From: Brevibacterium casei CIP 102111
Lineage (GTDB): Bacteria; Actinomycetota; Actinomycetes; Actinomycetales; Brevibacteriaceae
NCBI RefSeq assembly: GCF_900169275.1
Contig: NZ_FXZC01000001.1
Span: 558,001 to 622,000 of the forward strand
Direction of reading: 5' to 3'
Length of the DNA stretch: 64,000 nt
Below the pieces are notes generated by a model. The model saw nothing but the letters and a program-made list of their open reading frames with translations, searched no databases and was not told the DNA's origin. Position 1 is the first letter of the stretch. The number at the start of each line of letters is the position of its first letter. Below, piece after piece: positions 16,222 through 24,038 of the stretch. Made by a program: the position numbers and the translations under genes.

Positions 16222-18140
16222 CGACGAGCCCGACCCGCCCCGCCCCGAGCGCCCTGCGACGGACGCTGCGGATCATCACCCCGCACCTCGGGCGCCACAC
16301 GTGGCTGATCATCGCCGGCCTCCTCGCCCTGCTCGCCGACGTCGTCTTCCGCATCCTCGAACCGTGGCCGATCAAGATCGCCGTCGACGCCGTCACCGCG
16401 GCCCTCGGGGCGAACATCGACGCGAGCTTCGACCTCGGGACGGGGGTCGCGACGACGCTCGCAGCCGCGGCGATCGGCCTCGCCGTCATCGTCGCCGGAC
16501 GGGCAGTGACCAACTACGCCTCGACGATCTGCTTCGCCCTCGTCGGCGCGCGGGTCGCCACCCAGCTGCGCACCCGGGTCTTCGACCACATCCAAGCGCT
16601 GTCGCTGAAGTACCATTCGCGCGCCTCGATCGGCGACACCTCGCAGCGGCTCGTCGGTGACATCGGCCGCCTCCAGGAGGTCGCCGTCACCGCGGGACTG
16701 CCGCTGCTCGGCAACATCATCACGCTCGCCGTGCTCCTCGTCGTCATGGTCGTCCTCGACCCCGTGCTCAGCGCGATCGTCCTCGCCACCGCCGTCGTCT
16801 ACGGTGTGCTCTCCCGGGTCTCGACCCCGAAGATCACGACCGCCTCCCGCTCGACCCGCAAGGGGGAGGGCCGCCTCGTCGGGTCCGCCGCCGAGGCGCT
16901 CGGGGCGATCCGCGTCGTCCAGGCCTACGGACTCGAACGCACCGTCGCCGCCGACTTCGCCGACGGCAACGAACGGGCCCTGCGGGCCGGGGTGCGTGCC
17001 CGCCGCCTCGCCGCCGGCCTCGAACGCTCGACCGATGTCCTCGTCGGCATCTCCCAGGCCCTCGTCCTCGCCTTCGGCAGCTACCAGGTGCTCCGCGGGG
17101 CGATGACCCCCGGCGACCTCGTCCTCTTCCTCCTCTACCTCAAGATCGCGATGAAGCCGCTGCGGGACATGGCGAAGTACACCGGACGCATCGCCCGCGC
17201 CACCGCGTCGGGGGAGCGGATCGCCGACCTCCTCGATGAGCCGATCGAGATCGCCGACCGTCCCGGGGCGGTGGCGATGGGACCGGTGCGCGGCGACGTC
17301 GTCTTCGACGGCATCCGCTCCCGCGACGGGCACGGCCGACCGCTCTTCGACGGTCTCGACCTCCTCATCCCAGCGGGTCAGAGGATCGGGATCCTCGGTG
17401 CCTCGGGGGCAGGCAAATCGACCCTGACGAGCTACCTGCTCCGCCTCGCCCAACCCGAGGAGGGACGCATCTACCTCGACGGCTACGACACCGGCAACGT
17501 CACCCGCGCCTCCCTGCGCGGCAGCGTCTCCGTCCTCCTCCAGGAGTCCGTCCTCTTCGCCGCGACCGTGCGGGAGAACATCCGGTACGGCCGCCTCGAC
17601 GCCACCGACGCCGAGGTGGAGGCCGCCGCCCGCGCCGCCCGTGCCGACGAGTTCATCCGTGCCCTTCCCGAGGGCTACGACACCGTGCTCGGCAACCGCG
17701 GGGATACGCTCTCCGGCGGGCAGAGGCAGCGTCTGGCGATCGCCAGGGCCCTCGTCCGCTCCGCCCCGGTCGTCGTCTTCGACGAGGCGAGCACCGGGCT
17801 CGACCCGCGCACCCGAGCGCAGGTCACCGAGTCCCTGTGGGCGCTCACCGAAGGCCGCACCGGGATCGTCATCACCCACGACGTCGCCATGGTCAGAGGC
17901 CTTGACCGGGTCGTGTGGCTCGAGGACGGGCGAATCGTCGAAGACGGCTCTCCCCAGGATCTCGCAGCCGACCCGACGAGCCGCGTCGCCCAGTGGATGC
18001 GCGATCAGGCCGAGGATACCGAGAGCGGCGGGGTCTCGCAGGAGCCCGTCGCTGAGGCGGCCCCCGTCGACGCGGCTGCCGACGGCGCGGCTGCAGACGG
18101 CGCGTCCCGCACCGCCGTGGGAATGGGAGCCGCCCGATGA
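16218..18140 (+). CDS. ABC exporter, fused membrane and ATPase domains
   Basis: This 640-residue half-transporter has an ABC type I exporter fold. Six membrane helices lie within about residues 20-330, including the FRILEPWPIKIAVDAVTAAL intracellular-loop region. The ATPase domain has Walker A GASGAGKST (about 394-402), Q-loop VLLQESVLFAATVRENI, signature LSGGQRQR (about 498) and Walker B VVVFDEAS, with the H-loop ITHDVAMV. It would act as a homodimer in the cytoplasmic membrane, probably flipping or exporting the product of the neighbouring glycosyltransferases. The C-terminal 40 residues are Ala/Asp-rich. It overlaps both neighbours by ATGA. Confidence 0.92.
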   Translation: MTTSPTRPAPSALRRTLRIITPHLGRHTWLIIAGLLALLADVVFRILEPWPIKIAVDAVTAALGANIDASFDLGTGVATTLAAAAIGLAVIVAGRAVTNYASTICFALVGARVATQLRTRVFDHIQALSLKYHSRASIGDTSQRLVGDIGRLQEVAVTAGLPLLGNIITLAVLLVVMVVLDPVLSAIVLATAVVYGVLSRVSTPKITTASRSTRKGEGRLVGSAAEALGAIRVVQAYGLERTVAADFADGNERALRAGVRARRLAAGLERSTDVLVGISQALVLAFGSYQVLRGAMTPGDLVLFLLYLKIAMKPLRDMAKYTGRIARATASGERIADLLDEPIEIADRPGAVAMGPVRGDVVFDGIRSRDGHGRPLFDGLDLLIPAGQRIGILGASGAGKSTLTSYLLRLAQPEEGRIYLDGYDTGNVTRASLRGSVSVLLQESVLFAATVRENIRYGRLDATDAEVEAAARAARADEFIRALPEGYDTVLGNRGDTLSGGQRQRLAIARALVRSAPVVVFDEASTGLDPRTRAQVTESLWALTEGRTGIVITHDVAMVRGLDRVVWLEDGRIVEDGSPQDLAADPTSRVAQWMRDQAEDTESGGVSQEPVAEAAPVDAAADGAAADGASRTAVGMGAAR

Positions 18141-20665
18141 CGGCAGTCGAGTCGACCGTGACCATTGCGACAGCTCCGACGGCGAACGGTTCTGCCGCCG
18201 GAACGACCCCCGACTTCGGCGTGCCCTTCCTCGCGGACCTCCGATCGCCCGACGTCCTGAGCGCGCACCTCGGCTTCCCCGTCGAACCCGTGCGGATCCG
18301 GATCAAACCCGGCCGCAGCGCGATCGTCGCCTGGCGGCGGCCCGGGGTCGACCACCTCGGAGGGTGGGGGTGGACCGCGGTGATGACCGATCCCGACAAA
18401 CTCGCCAACCTCCGTCGGCGTGCGGCGCGGGTGGGGGAGACCGTGCTCGACCACGCGGTGAGCGACACCGGGTTCGTCCTGCTCAGCGGGGGAGTGCGCG
18501 CCGATCCGAAGCTCGCCCGGCCCCTCGTCGAGGCTGCGACGACCCTCGACCTCGACGCGTGCACCGTCGTCGGCTGCAACCCCGGCCGCCGGGTGCTGCT
18601 GCGCGCTCCCGGCCGCGGTGCCGAGTTCGTTCGGATCGGCACCGGTTCCCTCTCTGCCATGGTCGCCGCATCCGAGCAGTGGCTGAGATGGGGCCTGCCG
18701 ACCCTTCCCGTCCACCGCCTCGGCGAGCAGGAGAGCGCCGTGCGCACGCCCTGGTGGGGCACCGGGGACCTCAACGGGAATCCGGATCCCACCCTCGCCG
18801 AGGCGGTCGGAGAGTCGATCGCCCGCCTCCATGCGCACGGTGCCGGGGAGGTAACCCATGCCGAGATCGGTGCCGAGGCGCTCGCGATGCTCGCCGACGC
18901 CGAGCGCGCATTGTCGCGTCTCCTCGGCGAGGACGGACGAGTCGCCGAGCTCACGCGTCGGATCGGCGAGCGGCTCGAGTCCGCGGGAGGACTCCGCGAC
19001 AATCAGGCGATCCACGGCGATCTCAGCCCTGACCAGGTGCTCGTCGGCGACGGCGACCCGCGGATCATCGATCTCGACCGGGCCGGGGTCGGACCGACCG
19101 GTATGGACCTCGGCCGGTGGACCGCCGCGTGCCGGCTCCGCGAGGACGGACACGGCCCGGGCCTCGAAGCGGGCTTCCTCCGCGGGTACGACCGCGCGGG
19201 CGGCTTCACAGTGCGCGCCGATTCGGTCGGGGTCGCGGGTCCGACCGCTGCCGGGGCACTCGAGGCATGGACGGCCTGGGCACTGCTCGTCACCGCGATC
19301 GAACCGTGGCGATCGTGCCGCGCCGACTGGCGGGAGCACACCGACCGGCACCTCGTGCTCGCAGAGAAGGCACTCGATTCGGGAGCCGATCGCGGCAGTC
19401 ACCGGTCCACTTTCGCTGACGCTGACGCCGAGGCCGACGGTGCCGCCGACGCCGGCACCGACTCCGGCACCAGCGCGGGCACCGACGCCGACGATGCCGC
19501 CGACGCCGACTCCGGCACTAGCGCGGGCACCGACGCCGACTCCAGCTCCGATACCAGCTCTGGCACTGGCGCGGGCGGTCAGATCCCGTCGACAGTGCGC
19601 ATCGACGGTGCAGAGGCACGGGTGCGGCGGGCGTGGCCGGCGAAGAAGGGGCGGATCGCCTTCGAGGCGAACGCTCACGGTGAGCTGCGCGCGGGATACC
19701 TCGATGGGGTCTCACCCCCAGGGGTGCACCAGGTGACCATGCTCCCTGCAGGGCACGATCCGGAGCTTCCGGGACTCGCACGTCTCCTCCGTGAAGGGGC
19801 GGCCCGGCTCGTCTCGCATCGGCCCGGCCGCCGCGCCGTCGTCGCTCTCGCCGACGGCACCTTCGCCAAGTGCGTGCGCGAGGGCAGAGCTGCGGCCATC
19901 CTCGCCGGTCAGGACCGCGCAGCTGCCTTCGCCGCAGGGTTCACCCTCCCCACGGTCCTCGACTCCGACGACTCGACCGTGCGCCTGTCCCGAGTGCCGG
20001 GGGTCGACCTCCATGATCCCGCCGGGCTCGGGGAGGACTGGGCGCGCGCCTGGACGGCCTGCCTCGACGCGTGGGTTCGGGCCGGCAGTGCGCCCGACGA
20101 CGGCTCCTTCGCCCCGGATGCTCCGGAGCACACCGCGGCGGACGAAGCCCGCGTGCTCGAGGACTGGCGCGACCGGGCCGACGACCACCTCGGCGCGCTC
20201 ACGGCCGGACTCGATCCGCTCCTCGCCGCGGTCACCGGCGAGCTGCGCGCGAACGCCGGGACCGTTTCCTCCTCAGCGGGTGACCACGTCTCCTCCGTTT
20301 CCGACGCTCGCGGGCCCGGGACCTGGGGTCCCCTCCACCGCGACCTCCACGACAAGCAGCTGATGTGGGACGCCGAGGCGGGGCCGGGACTGCTCGACGT
20401 CGACACGGCGTGCGCGGGGGAGCGGGAACTCGACCTCGGCAATCTCCGCGCGCACGCCCGCTGGCGGCGCGAGCAGGGGATCTGGACTCAGCACCAGACC
20501 GACGTCGTGCTCACGGCGATCGCGGACGCCGCCTCGGCGAGCGGTTGCGACCTGGCACGGGTGCGGCTCTATGAACGGTCAGCGCTGCTCCGACTCGTCT
20601 GCGTCTACGCGTTCCGACCGCAGTGGTCGGGCCGGACGGGAGCGCTCCTCGACGCGGCGGACTGA
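18137..20665 (+). CDS. Large kinase-like protein with two APH (aminoglycoside phosphotransferase-fold) domains
   Basis: This 842-residue protein carries two copies of the APH/choline-kinase active-site motif. The first is IHGDLSPDQVL (His293, Asp295) with IIDLDRAGVGPTGMDLG. The second is LHRDLHDKQL (His734, Asp736) with LLDVDTACAGERELDLG. Each half also has a hydrophobic N-lobe sheet, including KPGRSAIVAWRRPG in the first and KKGRIAFEANAHG in the second. The halves are joined by a low-complexity Asp/Ala/Gly/Thr linker (about 428-477) encoded by a DNA repeat. Members of this fold phosphorylate sugars, amino sugars or choline-like groups. As the last gene of the coupled operon it probably phosphorylates the glycan or a precursor. 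An 842-residue double form is unusual. Confidence 0.8.
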   Translation: MTAVESTVTIATAPTANGSAAGTTPDFGVPFLADLRSPDVLSAHLGFPVEPVRIRIKPGRSAIVAWRRPGVDHLGGWGWTAVMTDPDKLANLRRRAARVGETVLDHAVSDTGFVLLSGGVRADPKLARPLVEAATTLDLDACTVVGCNPGRRVLLRAPGRGAEFVRIGTGSLSAMVAASEQWLRWGLPTLPVHRLGEQESAVRTPWWGTGDLNGNPDPTLAEAVGESIARLHAHGAGEVTHAEIGAEALAMLADAERALSRLLGEDGRVAELTRRIGERLESAGGLRDNQAIHGDLSPDQVLVGDGDPRIIDLDRAGVGPTGMDLGRWTAACRLREDGHGPGLEAGFLRGYDRAGGFTVRADSVGVAGPTAAGALEAWTAWALLVTAIEPWRSCRADWREHTDRHLVLAEKALDSGADRGSHRSTFADADAEADGAADAGTDSGTSAGTDADDAADADSGTSAGTDADSSSDTSSGTGAGGQIPSTVRIDGAEARVRRAWPAKKGRIAFEANAHGELRAGYLDGVSPPGVHQVTMLPAGHDPELPGLARLLREGAARLVSHRPGRRAVVALADGTFAKCVREGRAAAILAGQDRAAAFAAGFTLPTVLDSDDSTVRLSRVPGVDLHDPAGLGEDWARAWTACLDAWVRAGSAPDDGSFAPDAPEHTAADEARVLEDWRDRADDHLGALTAGLDPLLAAVTGELRANAGTVSSSAGDHVSSVSDARGPGTWGPLHRDLHDKQLMWDAEAGPGLLDVDTACAGERELDLGNLRAHARWRREQGIWTQHQTDVVLTAIADAASASGCDLARVRLYERSALLRLVCVYAFRPQWSGRTGALLDAAD
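19420..19575. repeat. In-frame tandem repeat encoding the linker of the double kinase
   Basis: Two diverged copies of a unit of about 50-60 bases share ACTCCGGCAC and the AGCGCGGGCACCGACGCCGA core. They sit in the middle of the 18137-20665 gene and encode DSGTSAGTDAD-type repeats. The region is the most repetitive coding stretch in the window and probably varies in length between strains. Confidence 0.75.
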
Positions 20666-20686
20666 TCGGGCGGGGACGGGCCTGGC

Positions 20687-21727
20687 TCAGCTCTGCGTGC
20701 TCCGACGGGCGTCTCCCCAGATGTCGACACCCGAATCGACGGCGAAGTCGTCGATCGCGGAGAGCTCGCCGTCGGTGAACGGCGCAGAGTTGAGGGCGGC
20801 GACGTTGTTCTCGAGCTGGTCGACGCGGCTCGCGCCGATGACGAGCGAGGAGACCCTGGGATCGCGCAGCGCCCAGGCGAGCGCCATCTGGGCGAGCGAC
20901 TGACCGCGGGCGGCGGCGATCTCACCGAGTCCGCGGATCCGGGCGAGGTTGTCCTCGGAGAGGAACCCGTCCTTGAACGACGGAGTGTCCTTGCCGGCCC
21001 GTGAGTCCTCGGGCACTCCGCCGAGGTATCTGTCGGTGAGCAGGCCCTGGGCGAGGGGAGAGAACGCGATGACGCCGAGCCCGTGCTCGGTGGTGGTGTC
21101 GAGGAGACCGTCGTCCTCGATCCAGCGGTTGAGCATCGAGTACGAGGGCTGGTGGATGAGCAGCGGGGTGCCGAGGTCGTCGGCGATCTGGGCGGCGCGG
21201 GCGGTGTCGGCCGCCGAATACGAGGAGATGCCGGCGTAGAGGGCGCGGCCCGAGCGCACGGCCGTGTCGAGGGCCCCGATGGTCTCCTCGAGCGGAGTCG
21301 AGGCGTCCGGGCGGTGGGAGTAGAAGATGTCGACGTAGTCGAGGCCGAGGCGAGCGAGCGACGCGTCGAGGCTCGAGAGCAGGTACTTCCGGCTGCCGCC
21401 GGGTCCGCCGTAGGGGCCGGGGTGCATGGCCCAGCCGGCCTTCGTCGAGATGATGAGCTCATCGCGGTAGGGGCCGAGGTCCTCGCGCAGCTGCCGGCCG
21501 AAGTTGATCTCGGCCGATCCGGCAGGCGGGCCGTAGTTGTTCGCGAGGTCGAAGTGGGTGATGCCGAGGTCGAAGGCGCGGCGGACCAAGTCGCGCTGGG
21601 TCTGGAAGGCGACATCGTCGCCGAAGTTGTGCCACATGCCCAGCGACAGTGCCGGCAGGACGAGACCGGATCGGCCCACCCTGCGGTAGGTCATCGAGTC
21701 GTAGCGGTTCTCGGCAGCGGCGTACAC
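20687..21727 (-). CDS. Aldo/keto reductase of the L-glyceraldehyde-3-phosphate reductase (YghZ/Gpr) type
   Basis: This 346-residue TIM-barrel NADPH-dependent oxidoreductase carries the family N-terminus MTYRRVGRSGLVLPALSLG, closely followed by MWHNFGD, a mark of the YghZ/Gpr subfamily. Catalytic Tyr lies in FDLANNYGPPAGSAE, Lys in ISTKAGWAM and His in IFYSHRPD. YghZ reduces L-glyceraldehyde 3-phosphate and other toxic aldehydes, and proteins of this type also serve as the beta-subunit-like AKR6 group. It is transcribed opposite to the glycan operon and its stop lies 21 bases from the stop of the double kinase. Confidence 0.88.
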   Translation of the reverse strand: MYAAAENRYDSMTYRRVGRSGLVLPALSLGMWHNFGDDVAFQTQRDLVRRAFDLGITHFDLANNYGPPAGSAEINFGRQLREDLGPYRDELIISTKAGWAMHPGPYGGPGGSRKYLLSSLDASLARLGLDYVDIFYSHRPDASTPLEETIGALDTAVRSGRALYAGISSYSAADTARAAQIADDLGTPLLIHQPSYSMLNRWIEDDGLLDTTTEHGLGVIAFSPLAQGLLTDRYLGGVPEDSRAGKDTPSFKDGFLSEDNLARIRGLGEIAAARGQSLAQMALAWALRDPRVSSLVIGASRVDQLENNVAALNSAPFTDGELSAIDDFAVDSGVDIWGDARRSTQS

Positions 21728-21772
21728 GGAGTCTCCCCTCAGCAGGCGAACGGTGGCTTCGTTCAGCTTAGG

Positions 21773-22090
21773 TCACTGCGGCTGATCAGCCGTGATGCCT
21801 GCCTCCGCGGCGAAGTTGCTGATCCGTGCGGCGAGCTTGAGGTCGCGGTCGGTCACGGCACCGGTGTCGTGGCTCGTCAGGGTGATCTCGACGCTCGGGT
21901 AGGTGAGCGTGATGTCCGGATGGTGGTTGGCCGCCTCGGCGGCGGCACCGACCCGGTTGACGAACTCGAGTCCGGTGGCGAAGTCTCCGGTGGCGTAGGT
22001 GGCGACGATGGACTCGTCGGCGCCGTGCCAGTCGCTCAGCCCCGCGGCCTCGAGGGCGTCGGTGAGTGTCTGTCCCGTGTATTCAGTCAT
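21773..22090 (-). CDS. 4a-hydroxytetrahydrobiopterin dehydratase family (PCD/DCoH)
   Basis: This 105-residue protein has the full PCD motif: EAANHHPDITLTYPSVEITL followed by a His and then D in TDRD. The two adjacent histidines and downstream His and Asp are the catalytic residues of pterin-4a-carbinolamine dehydratase, which recycles the cofactor of aromatic amino acid hydroxylases. No hydroxylase gene is present in the window. In bacteria lacking one, PCD-like proteins may work in molybdopterin or folate metabolism instead. It lies 45 bases from the aldo/keto reductase start on the same strand. Confidence 0.85.
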   Translation of the reverse strand: MTEYTGQTLTDALEAAGLSDWHGADESIVATYATGDFATGLEFVNRVGAAAEAANHHPDITLTYPSVEITLTSHDTGAVTDRDLKLAARISNFAAEAGITADQPQ

Positions 22091-22152
22091 GTCACCATGC
22101 TAGGAACTGGCGTCTCCCACGGGAACCCCTCGCGACGAATGCGTGCGCTCAG

Positions 22153-22269
22153 CCGCGCGGTTCGCATCCGCATCCCGGCCATCCGCGCGGTTGCGATCCA
22201 TATGCTGCGGATCGATCCATGCCATGCGGATCGGAACCGAGCGGTTGCCGACCCGGTCGCAACCCCGCC
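22153..22269. repeat. 117-bp direct repeat, copy 1
   Basis: Copy 1 aligns without gaps to 23055-23171 at an offset of 902 bases, with about 11 mismatches by eye (about 91% identity). It contains two sub-repeats CCGCGCGGTT at 22153 and 22183, the palindrome GGATCGATCC and a GGTTGC...GCAACC stem near its end. It ends one base before the stop codon of the CGNR-type gene. No coding role is apparent. Confidence 0.85.
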
Positions 22270-22270
22270 C

Positions 22271-22816
22271 TCAGTCTGACGGGCGGGCGTTCCTCTCGCG
22301 GTGGCGGCGCACGGCATCGCGATTGGCGCACCGGACCGAGCAGTACCGTTGACGGCCGCCGCGCGTGACGTCGACGACGACGTTCGCACACGGGTCGCCC
22401 GGAGACAGCCCCGCCGCACACCTGCCGAGACGGTGCATGCCGCGCGTCGTGAGGTGGAGGGCGGTGCCGACGCAGATGACGGCCCGCAGCACGTGGGCCA
22501 GCGACTGATCGGCATCACGGTAGTGCAGGTGCCAGCCCTCGTCGTCATGGTCGACGAGCCGCGGGAATGCCGCCGCGCTCGCCATGATCGCGTTGAGCAG
22601 CTCTGCGCGGGCTTCCGGGCTCTCGGCATCGACGACGCTCAGCCATTCGTCGATGACGGCGCGAGTGTCGCCGAGGTCGGTCGGTGTCGGCGTGAATCCC
22701 ATCGTCATCCCGAATTCCCGAGTCCGTGCTTCGATTCCGTCGCGGTCGCCTGGCCAGTCGTTGGCCAGCGAGGCTGCGAGGAGAACGGCGTACTCACCGT
22801 AAGGGTTGAGTTGCAT
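22271..22816 (-). CDS. CGNR-type zinc-finger (ABATE-domain) protein
   Basis: The start is the ATG at 22816 (MQLNPYGEYAVLLAASLAN), giving 181 residues. A longer reading to 22870 begins with an unrelated-looking segment. Residues 1 to about 130 are the helical ABATE stress-response-like domain, with ANDWPG, RAVIDEW and LHYRDADQSLAHVLRAVI. The C-terminal zinc finger has RCAAGLSPGDPCANVVVD and RYCSVRCANRDAVRRHRERN. The usual CGNR tetrapeptide reads CANR here, while the four cysteines are kept. These are thought to be transcription regulators. It is divergent from a 70-residue zinc-ribbon protein. Confidence 0.85.
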   Translation of the reverse strand: MQLNPYGEYAVLLAASLANDWPGDRDGIEARTREFGMTMGFTPTPTDLGDTRAVIDEWLSVVDAESPEARAELLNAIMASAAAFPRLVDHDDEGWHLHYRDADQSLAHVLRAVICVGTALHLTTRGMHRLGRCAAGLSPGDPCANVVVDVTRGGRQRYCSVRCANRDAVRRHRERNARPSD

Positions 22817-22841
22817 AGGACCATTACACCAGGCTGGAGTC

Positions 22842-23054
22842 ATGGACGCCAGGACAGAGCAGACGACCACACGGAACCCGTCCCCGAACGGAGACGCCGA
22901 CGCTTGCGAACACGGCTGGCTGACGGAGTCATGCCATCGGGTCTCGACGGGGACGGTCGCCTACGTCCGGTGTGCACGCTGCGGTCGCCGGCGGGTCGAC
23001 CACCTCGGCGAGGATGCCCGCGTCCCGACCGCCCTCTCGCGCTCGGTCGGGTGA
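22842..23054 (+). CDS. Small zinc-ribbon-like protein
   Basis: This 70-residue protein starts at ATG 22842, with GGAG in GGCTGGAGTC upstream. A first Cys/His cluster in CEHGWLTESCHR is followed by YVRCARCGRRRVDHLGE. This gives a C-x-H...C-H...C-x-x-C pattern that looks like a zinc-binding ribbon shared by small actinobacterial proteins. No enzyme function is implied. It is divergent from the CGNR gene (25-base gap), so the two could share a promoter region. Its stop is followed immediately by repeat copy 2. Confidence 0.65.
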   Translation: MDARTEQTTTRNPSPNGDADACEHGWLTESCHRVSTGTVAYVRCARCGRRRVDHLGEDARVPTALSRSVG

Positions 23055-23171
23055 CCGCGCGGGTCGCATCCGCATGTCGGCCATCCGCGCGGTTGCGATC
23101 CACACGCTGCGGATCGATCCATGCCCTGCGGATCGAAGCCGAGCGGTTGCCGACCCGACCGCAACCCCACC
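23055..23171. repeat. 117-bp direct repeat, copy 2
   Basis: This copy begins on the base after the stop codon of the zinc-ribbon gene and ends 11 bases ahead of the inverted repeat at 23182. It matches copy 1 at about 106 of 117 positions, in the same orientation. It forms most of the upstream region of the GntR-type regulator. Confidence 0.85.
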
Positions 23172-23181
23172 TGCAAGAATT

Positions 23182-23194
23182 AGACCAGTGGTCT
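23182..23194. promoter_or_regulatory. Inverted repeat, probable operator of the GntR/HutC regulator
   Basis: AGACCA (23182-23187), G, TGGTCT (23189-23194) is a perfect 6-bp inverted repeat 34 bases before the regulator start. The half-sites equal those of the NagR/DasR site (TGGTCT and AGACCA) but in the reverse order. It is likely the autoregulatory site of the MurNAc operon. Confidence 0.55.
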
Positions 23195-23228
23195 TGAAAT
23201 CGGATGTGAGCTGTGCCTCAATGGGGAG

Positions 23229-24038
23229 GTGACGAAATTCCATTCGATCCGCGACCAGCTCCTCGATCGCCTCGAGGGCATGGCCGCCGGGGAGCAGTTC
23301 CCGCCGGAGCGCCAGCTCGCCGAGCAGCTCGGGATCTCCCGGATGACTCTGCGCCGCGCGATCGACGAACTCGTCGCCCAGGGCGTCGTGCGCCGGCGCC
23401 ACGGCGCGGGGGTCTTCGCCCTCGGCCCGAAGTTCGACCAGCCGCTGGCCGCGAGCTCGTTCACCGAGGACATGCTCGCCCGCGGACTCGCTCCCGGCTC
23501 GCACGTCCTCGGCTTCGACCGCGGCCCGGCCGGGGCGCACATCGCCCGGAAGCTCCACCTCGGCGAGGACGACGAGGTCGTGACGATCCTCCGCCTCCGC
23601 CTCGCCGACGCGGAGCCGATCGCCCTCGAGGAGCTCCACATCCCCGCCGCCCGCGTCCCCGGCCTCACCGCCGATGACCTCGAGGACAGCTCGTTCTACG
23701 AGCTGCTGGGCACCCGCTTCGGCATCGAGCTCGCCCACAGCGTGCAGACGATCGAACCGACCCTCCTCGACGCCGACGAGTCCGCCCACCTCGCGGCTCC
23801 ACCGCAGGCTCCGGCGCTCCTCTTCGAGCGGATCTCGCGCAGCGCCGACGACGTTCCTTTCGAGTTCGTCCGCTCGGTCTACCGCGGTGACCGCTACAAG
23901 GTCCGCACCGAGCTCACCGTCCCCGTCCGACCGGCCAGCCCCGAAGGTCGCCCCGCAGCCCGCCCCGCAACGCCCGCCGAGGCCCGCGCCGCAGCCCGCC
24001 CCGCAACCCCCACCCCTGCAAGCGGTGACCGGGCATGA
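23229..24038 (+). CDS. GntR-family (HutC/NagR-type) regulator of the MurNAc salvage operon
   Basis: This 269-residue regulator has an N-terminal winged helix at about 1-70, with FPPERQLAEQLGISRMTLRR and a QGVVRRRHGAGVFAL wing. The UTRA ligand domain at about 85-230 includes DEVVTILRLRLADAEPIALEE and ALLFERISR, followed by VYRGDRYKVRTEL. UTRA domains of the NagR/DasR branch bind amino-sugar phosphates; here MurNAc 6-phosphate or GlcNAc 6-phosphate is likely. The C-terminal 40 residues are Pro/Ala-rich and repetitive. The GTG start has GGGGAG immediately upstream, so the ribosome-site spacing is tight. It overlaps anmK by ATGA. Confidence 0.88.
   Translation: MTKFHSIRDQLLDRLEGMAAGEQFPPERQLAEQLGISRMTLRRAIDELVAQGVVRRRHGAGVFALGPKFDQPLAASSFTEDMLARGLAPGSHVLGFDRGPAGAHIARKLHLGEDDEVVTILRLRLADAEPIALEELHIPAARVPGLTADDLEDSSFYELLGTRFGIELAHSVQTIEPTLLDADESAHLAAPPQAPALLFERISRSADDVPFEFVRSVYRGDRYKVRTELTVPVRPASPEGRPAARPATPAEARAAARPATPTPASGDRA

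Noticed and set aside
15960-17879. Minus-strand open frame of 639 codons over the ABC transporter
   Set aside because: The reading is Arg/Gly/Asp-rich with no family pattern, whereas the plus strand has complete ABC motifs and overlaps its neighbours by ATGA.
22153-23171. CRISPR or MITE reading of the 117-bp repeats
   Set aside because: There are only two copies, they are long, no spacer array exists and no cas gene is in the window. Terminal inverted repeats and target duplications were not found, so a transposon label is not supported.
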